DNA of 14,912 nucleotides from contig JAOXYB010030044.1 of NCBI GenBank assembly GCA_028565635.1, positions 1 to 14,912 on the forward strand. The letters are read 5' to 3'. The notes below the pieces were generated by a model. That model searched no databases. It worked only from the letters and a program-made list of their open reading frames with translations, and had not been told where the DNA came from. Shown here in pieces: positions 1 through 10,500 of the stretch. How positions within the stretch are numbered: the stretch's first letter is position 1; every line of letters begins with the position of its first letter. The position numbers and the translations under genes were made by a program. The stretch comes from Phoronis ovalis (taxonomy: Eukaryota > Phoronida > Phoronidae).

Positions 1-442
1 TAAGAAGTATACAATCCAAATCCAAAATTTTCAACTGGGCTGCACACCCCCACCAAAAAATACCTTGAGTACCCTCCGGGATTCAATGTGTACTACTCAC
101 TTAAGCTATATTTGTTTGTTTTTTTATAATTATAAATGCACTTTTACAGTATATCGATTTAAATTTCCGCACTATCCCATTGTTTTGCGTATATGATAGC
201 TTTTCAACTTTTCAAAATGTTGTGTTAGTTAAAACAGAATGAGTTAATTGCAAATATACATGCCATTCTTGTCTTATAAATGTTTCAAATTGCCGTATTT
301 TAAATTAAAGTTATATAAAATGGCTACCCTCGATACAAAATATCAAACATTGCAAGCAACATCATGTCGCAGATCCAGGACTCACCCCTGCACAGTAATC
401 TAAAGTTGGCGAAACACGGGCATCAAAAATTATATATATTAC
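1..442. other. Upstream non-coding DNA
   Basis: AT-rich sequence without a convincing open frame, RNA gene or repeat on either strand. It leads directly into the retrotransposon remnant that starts near 443, and part of it may belong to the same decayed element, but I see no conserved reverse-transcriptase motif here. Confidence 0.5.
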
Positions 443-767
443 CTACAGAAAGTTCAGAATTATGCTGCACGGATCGTATCTTTACTTTTCCAGTTCAAAT
501 CAAACGAATCACATAACTCCTGTACTTTTCATGTTTCACTGCCTTCCCATGGAATTATGGAAAAAATAGTCAAAATTTTAAGTGGAGATGCTTCTTACTT
601 ATTTGAATTATTACTGACTATACACTCCTTGCAAACAGCTACACTGCCAACCAAGAGTAAATTCTTTGAATGATGACAGAGCCTTTTTCAGTTATCGCAC
701 CGAAATTCTGGAACACTTTAAAATTAACTCCAAATATTATTTGTTCAGCTTTGTAGCACTTATGTAA
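443..767 (+). pseudogene. Decayed non-LTR retrotransposon, C-terminal end of the reverse-transcriptase ORF
   Basis: Translated piecewise on the + strand, this stretch shows blocks typical of the end of LINE (CR1/L2-like) polymerases, in the right order. LQKVQNYAARIV is at 443-478, NHITPVLFMFHCLP at 507-548, DASYLFELLL at 587-616, FSVIAPKFWNTL at 685-720, and KYYLFSFVALM ends in TAA at 765-767. The blocks lie in different frames, so several indels have broken the ORF; no continuous protein is possible. An AATAAA (766-771) overlaps the stop codon and could be the element's own poly(A) signal. The 5' part of the element is absent, as expected for a 5'-truncated insertion. The family assignment is by motif resemblance only; the clade (CR1, L2 or related) is uncertain. 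Confidence 0.75.
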
Positions 768-1255
768 TAAAGTTGCAAAATGTAATAATTATTATAACTT
801 TATTACTGGAGTGGTTGCTACACAGCTTTCTTTATAAACAGATTTAAATATCTACCTATCAGAAAGGCATTTTGTGTAATGTAACTTTTTACCCACAAAC
901 ATAAACTATATTTTCTGTTAGATATTTTACTAAGTTATAATTTTGTTATCTAAACCTTTTCTTAAGTTAGTAGTACTGTGTCATCATTAAAACTTCTGCT
1001 ATTGTAGTCTTGTCTTGTTTATTTGTTATATTATGTATTCCCGGTGGAGATAATCCTTGGTATAAAATTGGCTTTGTAGCCTTTTGAATGATATTTGGAT
1101 TAGCATGTACTATGTACTGCGTACAACAAAGCGTACTCCTCTATCTTTATATAGTTAATTTAGTATTAAACAATTGCAAGATAAATATCATACACTTAGA
1201 TATGTCAGTGAAGATAAAGATGGTTGATCTGACCTAGCCGGGTCAATGAGCGCTA

Positions 1256-1395
1256 ATAACGGGTCCCGAAAATCTAACTAGGTTTTTTTTGCCATCATTT
1301 CTCGCAACGGGTTATATGTTTTAGCCATTTTTTCGAACAACGGGGTATGTTTTTGCCATAGTTGATTTGCTAAGGGTATAGGGTTTTGTAGTAAT
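1256..1395. repeat. Degenerate tandem repeat, about 30-40 bp unit
   Basis: Three to four diverged units follow one another, each made of a CAACGGG/AACGGGG-like core, then a GTATGTTTT-like T-rich stretch, then TTTGCCAT or TTAGCCAT. The clearest pair is the two neighbouring units starting near 1300 and 1333. The first unit (from about 1256) and last unit (to 1395) are poorer matches. The boundaries are by eye and the copies are old. Confidence 0.45.
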
Positions 1396-1839
1396 CCTAG
1401 TATCGCTCTCTAATAAAAATTTATCTTCTATATTAAAGACAAGAAAAACATGATGGCTGTTGTAGTCGTAATATATTGCATCCATACTTGTGTGGATGTC
1501 TAAGTGTTAACATTGTATGCATCACGATTTTGTAAAGGGCAAGTTAATTATATATTTAAAAGTTGTTCTTTATGGTCTTTATAAGTTCAATTTGTCAGGT
1601 TACAAACAATCAAATCTGTGTCCATAAAACAATAAATTACTAAAAAAGATTACAGAACGAGATAACATGCGAATTTCCAGCAGCATTCTAAGATACTGGA
1701 AATCAAATCTTACCTATTACTTTTTGCAAAATGTGAACATAGCATGCTTGTTTAGTTTTCTTGTAACATTTCGCTCGGTTTCATTAGATAAGTAATAAGA
1801 ATAGTAATCCAGGAATCGGGTAAACTGAATCGAGGGAGA

Positions 1840-1925
1840 CGAACCACGGGCCGCCACCCCTTGTGGGTGTTGCCGCGTGACAGGTTTACACCTATATGGT
1901 ATTTTATAACACCTGTTGACTTGGG
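1840..1925. other. GC-richer patch with short inverted repeats
   Basis: This stretch is clearly richer in G+C than its surroundings. It contains CACCC (1855-1859) facing GGGTG (1865-1869), and a GACAGGT-like segment near 1878 facing ACACCTGTTGAC near 1910. It could be a remnant of a short non-autonomous element or a small regulatory patch. No tRNA-like A/B boxes or target-site duplication were seen. Confidence 0.3.
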
Positions 1926-2996
1926 ACTACATTAATTCTCACGTGAACGATGAACCATAAAACACCGAATTTCATTCCCTTTATTATTTATACAAGAAAG
2001 CTCTCGAGTGCTGGGCGTTTTCTAAAGTATTAGCTGAGAATACAGTGCCCCACTTTATAACACATTATAACGTTACATGTGGCGTGAAAGTTATTGCACT
2101 AATAACGACAACAGTAAGTAACTATTTCATCAAAATGCTGCGAAAAATTCTTATTTATATTAAGCTAAATCTTATTTTAAAATAAGTATCATATTAACAC
2201 AACGTTTAATGTATTACTTGAAAAGCAATTCCAAGATCAAATCGTACCGCTAGAACTCATTTTTTCCCAACAAATTATTTCATATGCGAACAAAGTTCTA
2301 ATTTGTCGAACAAGTTTGTACGTATAACGTTGATTTCTTTTAGAAGAAAAACCCGGCAGAAAAATATCAGTTCAAGACCAGATATTTGCACTAGAACATT
2401 AAAATAATGTTTCGCTTGATGTGTCTAGTTTCATTTTAGAATATATAAATGATATAACTTTACGAAATATAAAGTTGTGATGCACGATGTTTCCAGCAGT
2501 AAGTGTCGTGTTTCGTTTCGGAACTATCTATTATTTACGTACTTTAAAAAAAGTTCTAATTAAATTGTTTGTTTTTTTCTTGAACTTTCAGATTTAGTGC
2601 CTTAAAGCAAAAAAACTTTTTTTAAATTGTAAAAGTTGTAGTTCCATCATTATGTTCTTATTTTTTTTTTCGTGAATATACGAAAGATGCAAAAATAGTT
2701 ATTGGTAAATAAAAATTACTTTATAATATGTATTCAGGGGCCCGATTCAAGAGCTTAAGTTTATACAAAGGAAGTATTTTCTACCAGCATAAATATGCAG
2801 AACTGTTTCGTTAAAATGTTTAGAAAGGCTGTCCTGTGTTTTTGAGTGTATGTATGGGTACACGAACACTAGCAGAAAGTGTTACTTGTCATATCACCTG
2901 GAATGCAGTAGATAAGCCTAAAGTAAACTTTTTTATCAGTTTCTAGTATAGGTAATTGACGGGGTAATTAAATCCCCGCTATTCCGTGCATCACCT

Positions 2997-3004
2997 TGAC
3001 GTCA
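2997..3004. promoter_or_regulatory. CRE-type palindrome TGACGTCA
   Basis: A perfect 8-bp cAMP-response element (CREB/ATF site) about 1.3 kb upstream of the candidate TATA box. A short GGGG...TAATTA...CCCC arrangement lies about 30-40 bp upstream (2960-2976). The motif is directly visible; any role in chitin synthase regulation is inference, since an 8-mer can occur by chance. Confidence 0.3.
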
Positions 3005-4321
3005 TACCCTGCAGTTAACATCGTGTACCTCATGTAAGTTTCAACGCAAAAGTAAAGGGACGGGACATAATTCGCATTATTGAAGAGTTAGAAAAACTGG
3101 CAAACATACTATAGAATCTTCCATCTAAATTTGTTTTAGTCGAACAGCTGAAAATTAAAACAGCTTCTTAGTTATAAGTAAGTTGACGGGAAATTAAGTA
3201 AACAAAGGCTCTAGATCATGCGCTTTTGCTTAAACTCGCTCGGAACCCTTTTTCTGGATCGCGAGAGATAAGCTGTGTCTATATACTGCCCGGGATATTG
3301 CTACAATACATTCATATACGTCAGAGATAGCATAATCGAGATTAGTACATGCCGAAATGTCTATTGAAGATGGTTTAGGAATGTGCTCATACCTTTGACG
3401 TAATAGGAAACCGTTTATTTAGAAAACTTCCAAATTTGGATGTCCGGACCCGGATGTACATCAGTTTAAACGATTATTCAGTAAACACACCCCCGATATA
3501 TTTAGTTGTATTTAAGTGTGTCTATATGTTCCTGTCAGAGAAAACTAAGCTTAAACATAAATGTGTACTATTTAAAAAATTAGAGCTGTCAGGTAGCGAT
3601 CGTCGTTGTTGTCGTCAAGAAAAAAAAGTTAATAGCGTGTTTGATGACAAGTCGTATTAACAAAGCAAGCAGGGATTTTAAAATCATTTTACACCTGGTA
3701 AGATTTCAGCTAAGATAAATAAGATTCTATTATAAAGTGAATTTCAATACTTGTTCTTATAACTTACATGTGTATTTTTATTACTTTAAACATACTTTAT
3801 TTACAAAAGTAGTGAAAAGATAGCTACAAAACATGTCTGATTAATGCATTTCATATTAGAAAGTTACTCCAATTGTATGCAATTAAAAAAATGATTCTTT
3901 GTGTAAAAACGAAAAACAAAAAACCCTCCCTTGCAAATGTGTTTAAAATGGAAGTTTTATTAAAGTTAGGATGCTAAAAACATGTTGCGCATAAAACACG
4001 TATAGTAGTACAAGTTTAAAATGAAATTCTATTAAAGCATATGACGTGAAAATAGAACCACTTTACAATACGCGTACATATCTAATTTTTGTCTACAACA
4101 TTTTTAACAACTAAAACGTATTGTACGAAATCAGAGTATTTGTCGATGGTAACCACCTGGTTTGACCATATAATTTAAAACATTGATGTTAAAGATATTC
4201 TTTTTAATTAAAATTAAACGATTTAATGTTTAGGATTCATCTAAGAATTTACTTTTTGTTCACTGGTGTAAGTTAGTATGTACAATCAATTTTTTAAATT
4301 TTAAGTGAGTTTTTACAGAAG

Positions 4322-4329
4322 TATAAAAG
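4322..4329 (+). promoter_or_regulatory. Candidate TATA box of the chitin synthase gene
   Basis: TATAAAAG, a consensus TATA element, lies 207 bp before the proposed start codon. A start of transcription about 30 bp downstream would give a 5' leader of roughly 180 nt. The surrounding DNA is very AT-rich, which raises the chance of a random match. An acceptor-like site at 4449 gives a competing model in which the first exon lies further upstream. Confidence 0.4.
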
Positions 4330-4535
4330 ATATAAATTTAAATCGAAATGCTTCTTTAAATTTTATGAAGAATTTTAACATATTTAAAAGAAAGGATTGA
4401 AGAAATAATGTAGTTGTAGTGACAATGTTGCAATGTTTCCTTACTTTAGAATCGCCGCACGATTCAGTATCAAGATTGCGATTGAGTCGTCAAAACGGTA
4501 CATTGACAAGAGATCTAGGAATAATTTGGGCAAAA

Positions 4536-4558
4536 ATGGCGGATAAGAAAACTAACGG
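4536..4558 (+). CDS. CHS: Chitin synthase exon 1: start codon and residues 1-7
   Basis: The ATG sits in a strong Kozak context (AAAAATGGC) and encodes MADKKTN plus two bases of a Gly codon, followed by the donor GTTAGT. The two leftover bases fit exactly the one base that exon 2 needs, which supports the choice. The same frame stays open upstream to 4401, with another ATG at 4425 and a pyrimidine-rich acceptor ending at 4449, so the exon may be longer or internal. The start at 4536 is preferred for its context, not proven. Confidence 0.6.
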
Positions 4559-7500
4559 GTTAGTATAAATTAACAGTAGGTGTATTCCTTTCTGTATTTA
4601 CATGATGAGTGCATTTTATCTTAATTAGTTTGAGGCATGACATTCGTATTATGAGAAAGGATCGATGGTGTAGTTCAAACTTAGGAAAAAGTACCACCAA
4701 AGCCAAAGGTATGTGCGATAATACGGCTAGTAATCGAGGGATATTCAGGAACACGATAACACTCTCTAGGAAATATAACCAACTGATACTTCCGCTGGAA
4801 CGCAATGCATAACGTGACAGCAAAGTTGCATACAAAACGAATAGACTTGATTTATAAACCTCATTCCTGAGTCTAGTATAATTGTAATCGACTTTTTAAA
4901 CAGGAAAATTCTAAATGTTATTATTGTTTTCATAATCACTAATAATGATTTTTTTACATGTTAGTTACATGTTTTTGATAATTAGTCTATTCGCCCTACA
5001 TATAACAAGTTACTGATACTGATTTTCGCATGATCACATGTCATTACAGTAATGTGAACCGTGGCTTCGTACCTGATGAAGAAGAAGAAAATAATAAGAA
5101 TGCCAAAAACGAAAAGTAAGTTGCAGAGTTTGAACTAGGAAATAGGAAAATAGAAATATCCTCCAAAAACATACACCAAAGTGAAAATAGGATAGAGACG
5201 CAAAATCTGTAATATGAAATAAAACCTTTCGAATATTACGTATGTACAGTTTCCAGCATGAAAATGCAAATATCCCAGGTTGGAAGTTTAACGCAGAAAA
5301 CCAAATGTCTCGCCAGAGTTTCAATGCACAGTTAAGAGGCGAGAGTCTTGGTATGGTGCCAGGCAAGCTATGCCACTGTCCCCAACTGTGTATCTCGGGT
5401 AGGCCTAATTACTAAAATAAAGAGCTCTTTTGCATATGATGGCATTCCCTATTATATGCTCAATATCTACGCTGCTGCATCTGGTTGTTAGGTGTTTTTC
5501 TAAGTGATTTTAACCTATTGTTATTACTAATCGCATTTAATTCACGAATAAAATAGAATTCCGATAAGCACACACAACACATTACAATAAAGTTGCAAGC
5601 GTTTCAATTGTAAAGATAGTACAATATGAGTCTCAAGTACACAGGACAGATGTCCAAAGGGTAGATGCTATACACATGTAATAACATTTAATGCGATTGT
5701 TTGCAGATATGATGATGATGACGACGATATAACCTACAGAAAAACCGGCGAATGGGATATCTTCCAAGAAACGCCGGCTAGCAATGAGCATCCTTCAGAA
5801 TCTTTGTTTTTTGAGACACTTAGAAGCATTTTCAAGGCATTGTTTTGTGGACTGACGTTTATTGTGGTACTTGCCGGTGCTGTTATAAGCAAATCTACTT
5901 TGTTACTGATTACATCTAATCTGAGAGCTAACGTTTCTCTTGTGTGTGTAGATACGGTCGAAAAAAATGGAACTGTCACAACCAATTGTCACCTTGTTGA
6001 AGACGGTACCTCAGGCGCCATACCTATGTGCAAAGAATTATATGCAAGATGGCTTGTCTGCTTAGTTATTGTCGTCATAGCACCAGATGTTTTGGTATTC
6101 CTTAGATCATTTTGGCGAATTTGTTTTAAGAAAACTAGGAAACCTGACTGCAAAGTTTTCATTCTGGTAAGCTTTTGACTTTTACTAATTTATGTTTTAC
6201 TGAAGTGTTTCTGCGTTGTTTCAAGTAATTTTATATTAGTAGGATTATCCAGGATTTTACATTTTGTACGTCACAAATCTGTTTCTGCCATGGTATCATC
6301 AAGTGACGTGTTATGTGTAATAATGACAGGAATCATAACTCTTTTGGACTTTGTTCTCATAAGTGGGTATTTTACGACCAATAATAGTGTATGTTTATGC
6401 ACTTTAAATTATTCATTCTACATTATCGTTTTAAAAGTGCCTTTATGATTCCTACAGATTGCAGAATGTAAACATGACAAGAATTGTTCTGTGCCAGATA
6501 CTTGCAGATTCAGCATCATAGTACGTTAGCTATCCTATTGGAAATACCCAGCTTAAGATCTTCATTTTAATCCTTTTACAGGTATTTGTTATAGAAACGT
6601 TCCAAACATTGGGTATCTGCCTACTGGTCATCAATGTATTGCCGTTTATAGATGCTGTAAGAGGTATTATGGTGACTACTGGTGTCGCTGTTGTACCAGC
6701 TATTATGAAACTTTGTCTAAGGCGTAAACGAGAAAGTTGCATCCCCGGGAGAGTGACGCTGGATGCCTTAGCTTTGATAACACAGTTATCCGTTTTGATT
6801 TTCTGGCCCCTCCTTTCGTCTATCAATAGTGACCCCCGTATCAATGTCAGTATGGAGGAAGAAACAAAATGGAGCCTGCCGCTTTCTCTATTTCTCATCT
6901 CGTGTGGCTGGTGGGAAAACTACATTGACAAAAATACAAAAGGGGCTTTTGGATCATTGTTGTATGATCTAAAGAGAGCCGTTGGTAGAAGCAGAACAAA
7001 ACTTTACGCGCTCGTTAGTCTGTGGAAGGTACTACTGACGATTAGCTTTATTTTGGCTTATACTGTCATAAGTGGCCGATTGGAACTGGAATATTTCATA
7101 TTAACGGACAACATTATGAGTAATTGCCCCGAGACATCAAATGGTCAAGCATCGTCATCACCCTGGGTTGTTCTTGTTCTCAATGTCCTCTCCAGTTTGC
7201 TGTGTTATTACTTCTGCACCATCGCGTGTAAAATTAAGATACAGCGTTCTTGTTTCGCTTTCCCACTGATGTTTGCGTCAATATGTACCTTTGCTCAGCT
7301 TATGCTACAGTGTGAATTACTTGAGGATGTGAAGGGCTACACAGAGGTTAGTGAAACTAAACAATTCCGAAAAATAACTATCATTATATTATTTAATTTT
7401 TTTTGCGAAGAAAACAAGTTAAAGTAATGTCGAGAAAGTGAATACATTGACTACTATATAGACCTTTCCTACATTTCTGTTCCAGTCTCCCCGTAATACT

Positions 7501-10500
7501 ATGCATGTAAACTAAGCATAAGAATTATAACAAATCTTCAAAATTAAAATAAATGTTATGTAATTGCAGATTTTCCCTTTTTGTTCCTCACAGGTAATAA
7601 CACCACAGTAAAATCTTTACACATAACTAACAGGAAGTCAAATTTAAGTTAAAATTGATGAGAATGAAACTTTTAATATTTTCTTCAGTTATATGTTGCA
7701 TAAGCAGATGAAATTAACATTAATTATCATACGCAAATACACATAAATGGAGCATCATAAAGATGGTGCACCTTTCATGGTCTAGAATGACAAGCTATAT
7801 GCTTGAGTTTCAGTTTGCTCTGGTGGTTGCTAAATTGATCTAAAGCCACCGTAATTTGCTGACATATTTCTTACAGCTGTTTCCATCTTATTTGTTCTGG
7901 AATTGTCGGGAATCTTACTCGTTTAGTGTTCAAGGAGTGCCTAATTTGGACAAAATAAACATAGCCATTATGGTTATTTGGACATTATGTCAACTCTGGC
8001 TTTCGTGGCACGTCTGGTTTCCGTCAGCTGAAAGACTTGCTAAAACAGAAAAGTAAGTTTTGATTCTGGTAAACTATGTTCTTTTTACTTATTTTTTTAT
8101 ATTTGCAGGAGAATATCGAGTATTAAATTTTATGAATGTTTCATTTAAAACTGGAATTTAAAGTTTAGTACTGTGAATCGAAAATATGTAAGATTTTTTT
8201 TTTAAATTAAAAGTTACAGCATCAAACAAACGGAGCTTAAAAAATGTGAAAGATTGGATAAAAGTTTGCGACCAATAGCTATAAATCTATTTTGTCTGAG
8301 TATCATACTCTAAAGTTCCACTGTTTTTCAGATTGTTTGTAAGATCGCTTTATTCAGGAGTATTTATTGATCAATCCATGTTGTACAATCGCCGAAGAAA
8401 CGACAAAGAGGTTCGTTCCAAGGTTAATCAGGTAAGAGCGATATCACTGCTTAACCCTAGACATTTGCGGTAGGCTTTTTTAGAATATCTTGTTAAAGAA
8501 AAGCTATTTTCAATAAATCATAAGAGAAATTTTAGCACCATGTGTAGCTTACCATAAAAGTTGATTCCTGATTGTAGATTCCCGTTATGTCAGGCAATGG
8601 CGATAAACGCTCCACTGGGGCTTTTGACGCCAATCGTCCTTCTGTCTATGCCGGCAGTAAATATTACAAAGACACCATTCCGCTCATCTACGTGTGCGCC
8701 ACTATGTGGCACGAGACAGAAAATGAAATGATACAGATGCTCAAATCAGTTATGAGGTACATTTTTTTAATAGGATTAATCCTGTTAGCTGTTTGTCAAA
8801 TAATCTTTATCGAACTGCTGTGCACTTAGTCTCACAATCTAAACAAATATATCTTATCCCCTCGGTTTTGCACAGCTGTCAGCGTTTCACACGAAATACA
8901 AACCTTACCCCACGAACCTTACCCTCTCTGCATTGTCCCTGTATGAGATACTTCCTATATGAAATTGTTTGTTCTATTCCAGGATGGATACAGATCAGGC
9001 CGCACGGCGGCATGTTCAGGATGAGTTTGATTTAGTGGATCCAGATTTCTACGAGTTCGAAGGTTAGTACAACTTATGTATTTTTCATTAGAATTTCTAT
9101 GCTGTCCAATGTATACGTCATACATGATATGATGTGAAGCTTGTTGCTGTCTGTATGTGGCAGCTAATACATTTACTAGTAAGTGGATTTCCACGAAAGA
9201 AGCTGGTAATTAAGGTAGTCGCATTATTACAAATCGCATTAAAAGTGTTAATTGCTTCAAAGTGGTTAAGATATTTTCAAAATTATTACTTTGTATAAAT
9301 TCAAGATATTTGGCTAATCCACAGCGTTATTCGTTCTAGTAACGCAATGGCGTATTTTTAACGTCGAGTTAAACATTTTTTTTTTGTTTTCGCGAAAATC
9401 ATATTTTTCACATTTAAAACATTCTAGAGTGTTCCATTTTTTAGTTTTTGATATTTTTCTCCTTTACCTGGGCCTCGTTTTGACATAGTTTTTACTCAAA
9501 CCGACCATACCAAACGGCGCACTCATTAGCAAAGTGTATACAGTGTGAAAAGCCAAAATTACTGTCCGGTTGGTCCTGATCCTATAAAATTAGATGGCAA
9601 CATTGACACCGAATAATATAGATACATATTTTGTACTAATTTTTACACTTTGTTATTGAGGAAAGGAACACTTTACACTTAAAAATAACTTGAGATAGGC
9701 ATTTTTGTTTCCCAACATGTTAGAAGCAAACGGCTTCCCGTGATATATAATTATTCAAAAGGGCCAGAATAACTCTGTTTCATGTGCTTTAACAGTCTGA
9801 ATAAGTCCATCTGTTCCGTACGTCCAAAGTATATCTCGTTTCTTACAAAACCAACTCAACTCTCGCCTTGTCTTTCCGTCTTTTTCAGGTCATATTTTCT
9901 TTGACGATGCATTTGAACCACATAGTGAAGGTGAAGAACCCAGAGAAGTGAATACATTTGTTAAAAGTTTGGTCCGTGTCATCGATGCAGCAGCTAGGTA
10001 TTTGTTTTGTTTGGAAACATGTTTACTATTTAGTTGTCATATGGATGTGAACAATAGCTGACCACAATTCTTCTCTCCCATGCACAGAAACAAACCCAAA
10101 TGAAAGCTGAACGATTTTAAAGAATTATCTATCTTGTAGTTAATAAATACTCCGGCATTATACCCTGTTTTTCTTTAATTGATCCGTAATAATTGATTTC
10201 AGTGCTGTACATAATACGGACATTTGTCTGGATCCTCCAACGAAGATTAAGACTCCGTATGGAGGACAGTTGGTCTGGAAATTACCTGGGGGAAACTCAC
10301 TAGTAGCACATTTGAAGGACAAAATATTAATAAGACACAGAAAACGATGGAGTCAGGTAAGCTTTGTGTGTGTGTTTGCGGAAGATGCTCGTTTCAGGAA
10401 CATCAAGTTAGCAGACAACAGATAGCAGGTGAAAACGTGAAGTTAGCAGATAGCAGATGCCAGATAGCAGATGAAAACGTGAAGTTAGCAGATAGCAGAT

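Larger units (their letters stand above)
768..4321. other. Upstream intergenic DNA, no gene recognised
   Basis: About 3.5 kb of AT-rich DNA with many homopolymer A/T runs. The longest open frame (3436-3660, 74 codons) has no recognisable domain and looks like chance. I searched by eye for myosin-motor motifs, tRNA boxes and transposase fragments and found none. Local features that stand out are listed separately: a degenerate tandem repeat, a GC-richer patch and a CRE palindrome. The region probably contains the 5' regulatory DNA of the chitin synthase gene. Confidence 0.5.

Noticed and set aside
3436-3660. 74-codon open frame on the + strand upstream of the gene
   Set aside because: No recognisable domain, no splice fit to the chitin synthase exons, and a length expected by chance.
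1-4449. A myosin motor domain upstream of the chitin synthase
   Set aside because: No P-loop or switch motifs, and no open frame of useful length, were seen; a fusion would need exons outside the window.
4560-4835. Overlapping open frames on both strands in intron 1 (91 and 67 codons)
   Set aside because: They are mutual shadows in the intron, with no known motif and no splice sites in phase with exons 1 and 2.
5034-5366. 110-codon minus-strand frame over exon 2 and intron 2
   Set aside because: Aromatic-rich composition typical of antisense AT-rich DNA; it covers a supported + strand exon and shows no family.
6530-6898. 122-codon minus-strand frame
   Set aside because: Antisense shadow of exon 4, which is strongly supported on the + strand.
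7347-7427. Continuation of exon 4 to the stop after 7424
   Set aside because: Similarity stops at the GTTAGT donor at 7347 and exon 5 joins there in phase 0, so this is intron.
8757-9035. Reading through the exon 7 donor, and the 80-codon frame at 8793-9035
   Set aside because: Joining exon 7 to 8983 restores the catalytic-domain frame; the hydrophobic read-through looks accidental.
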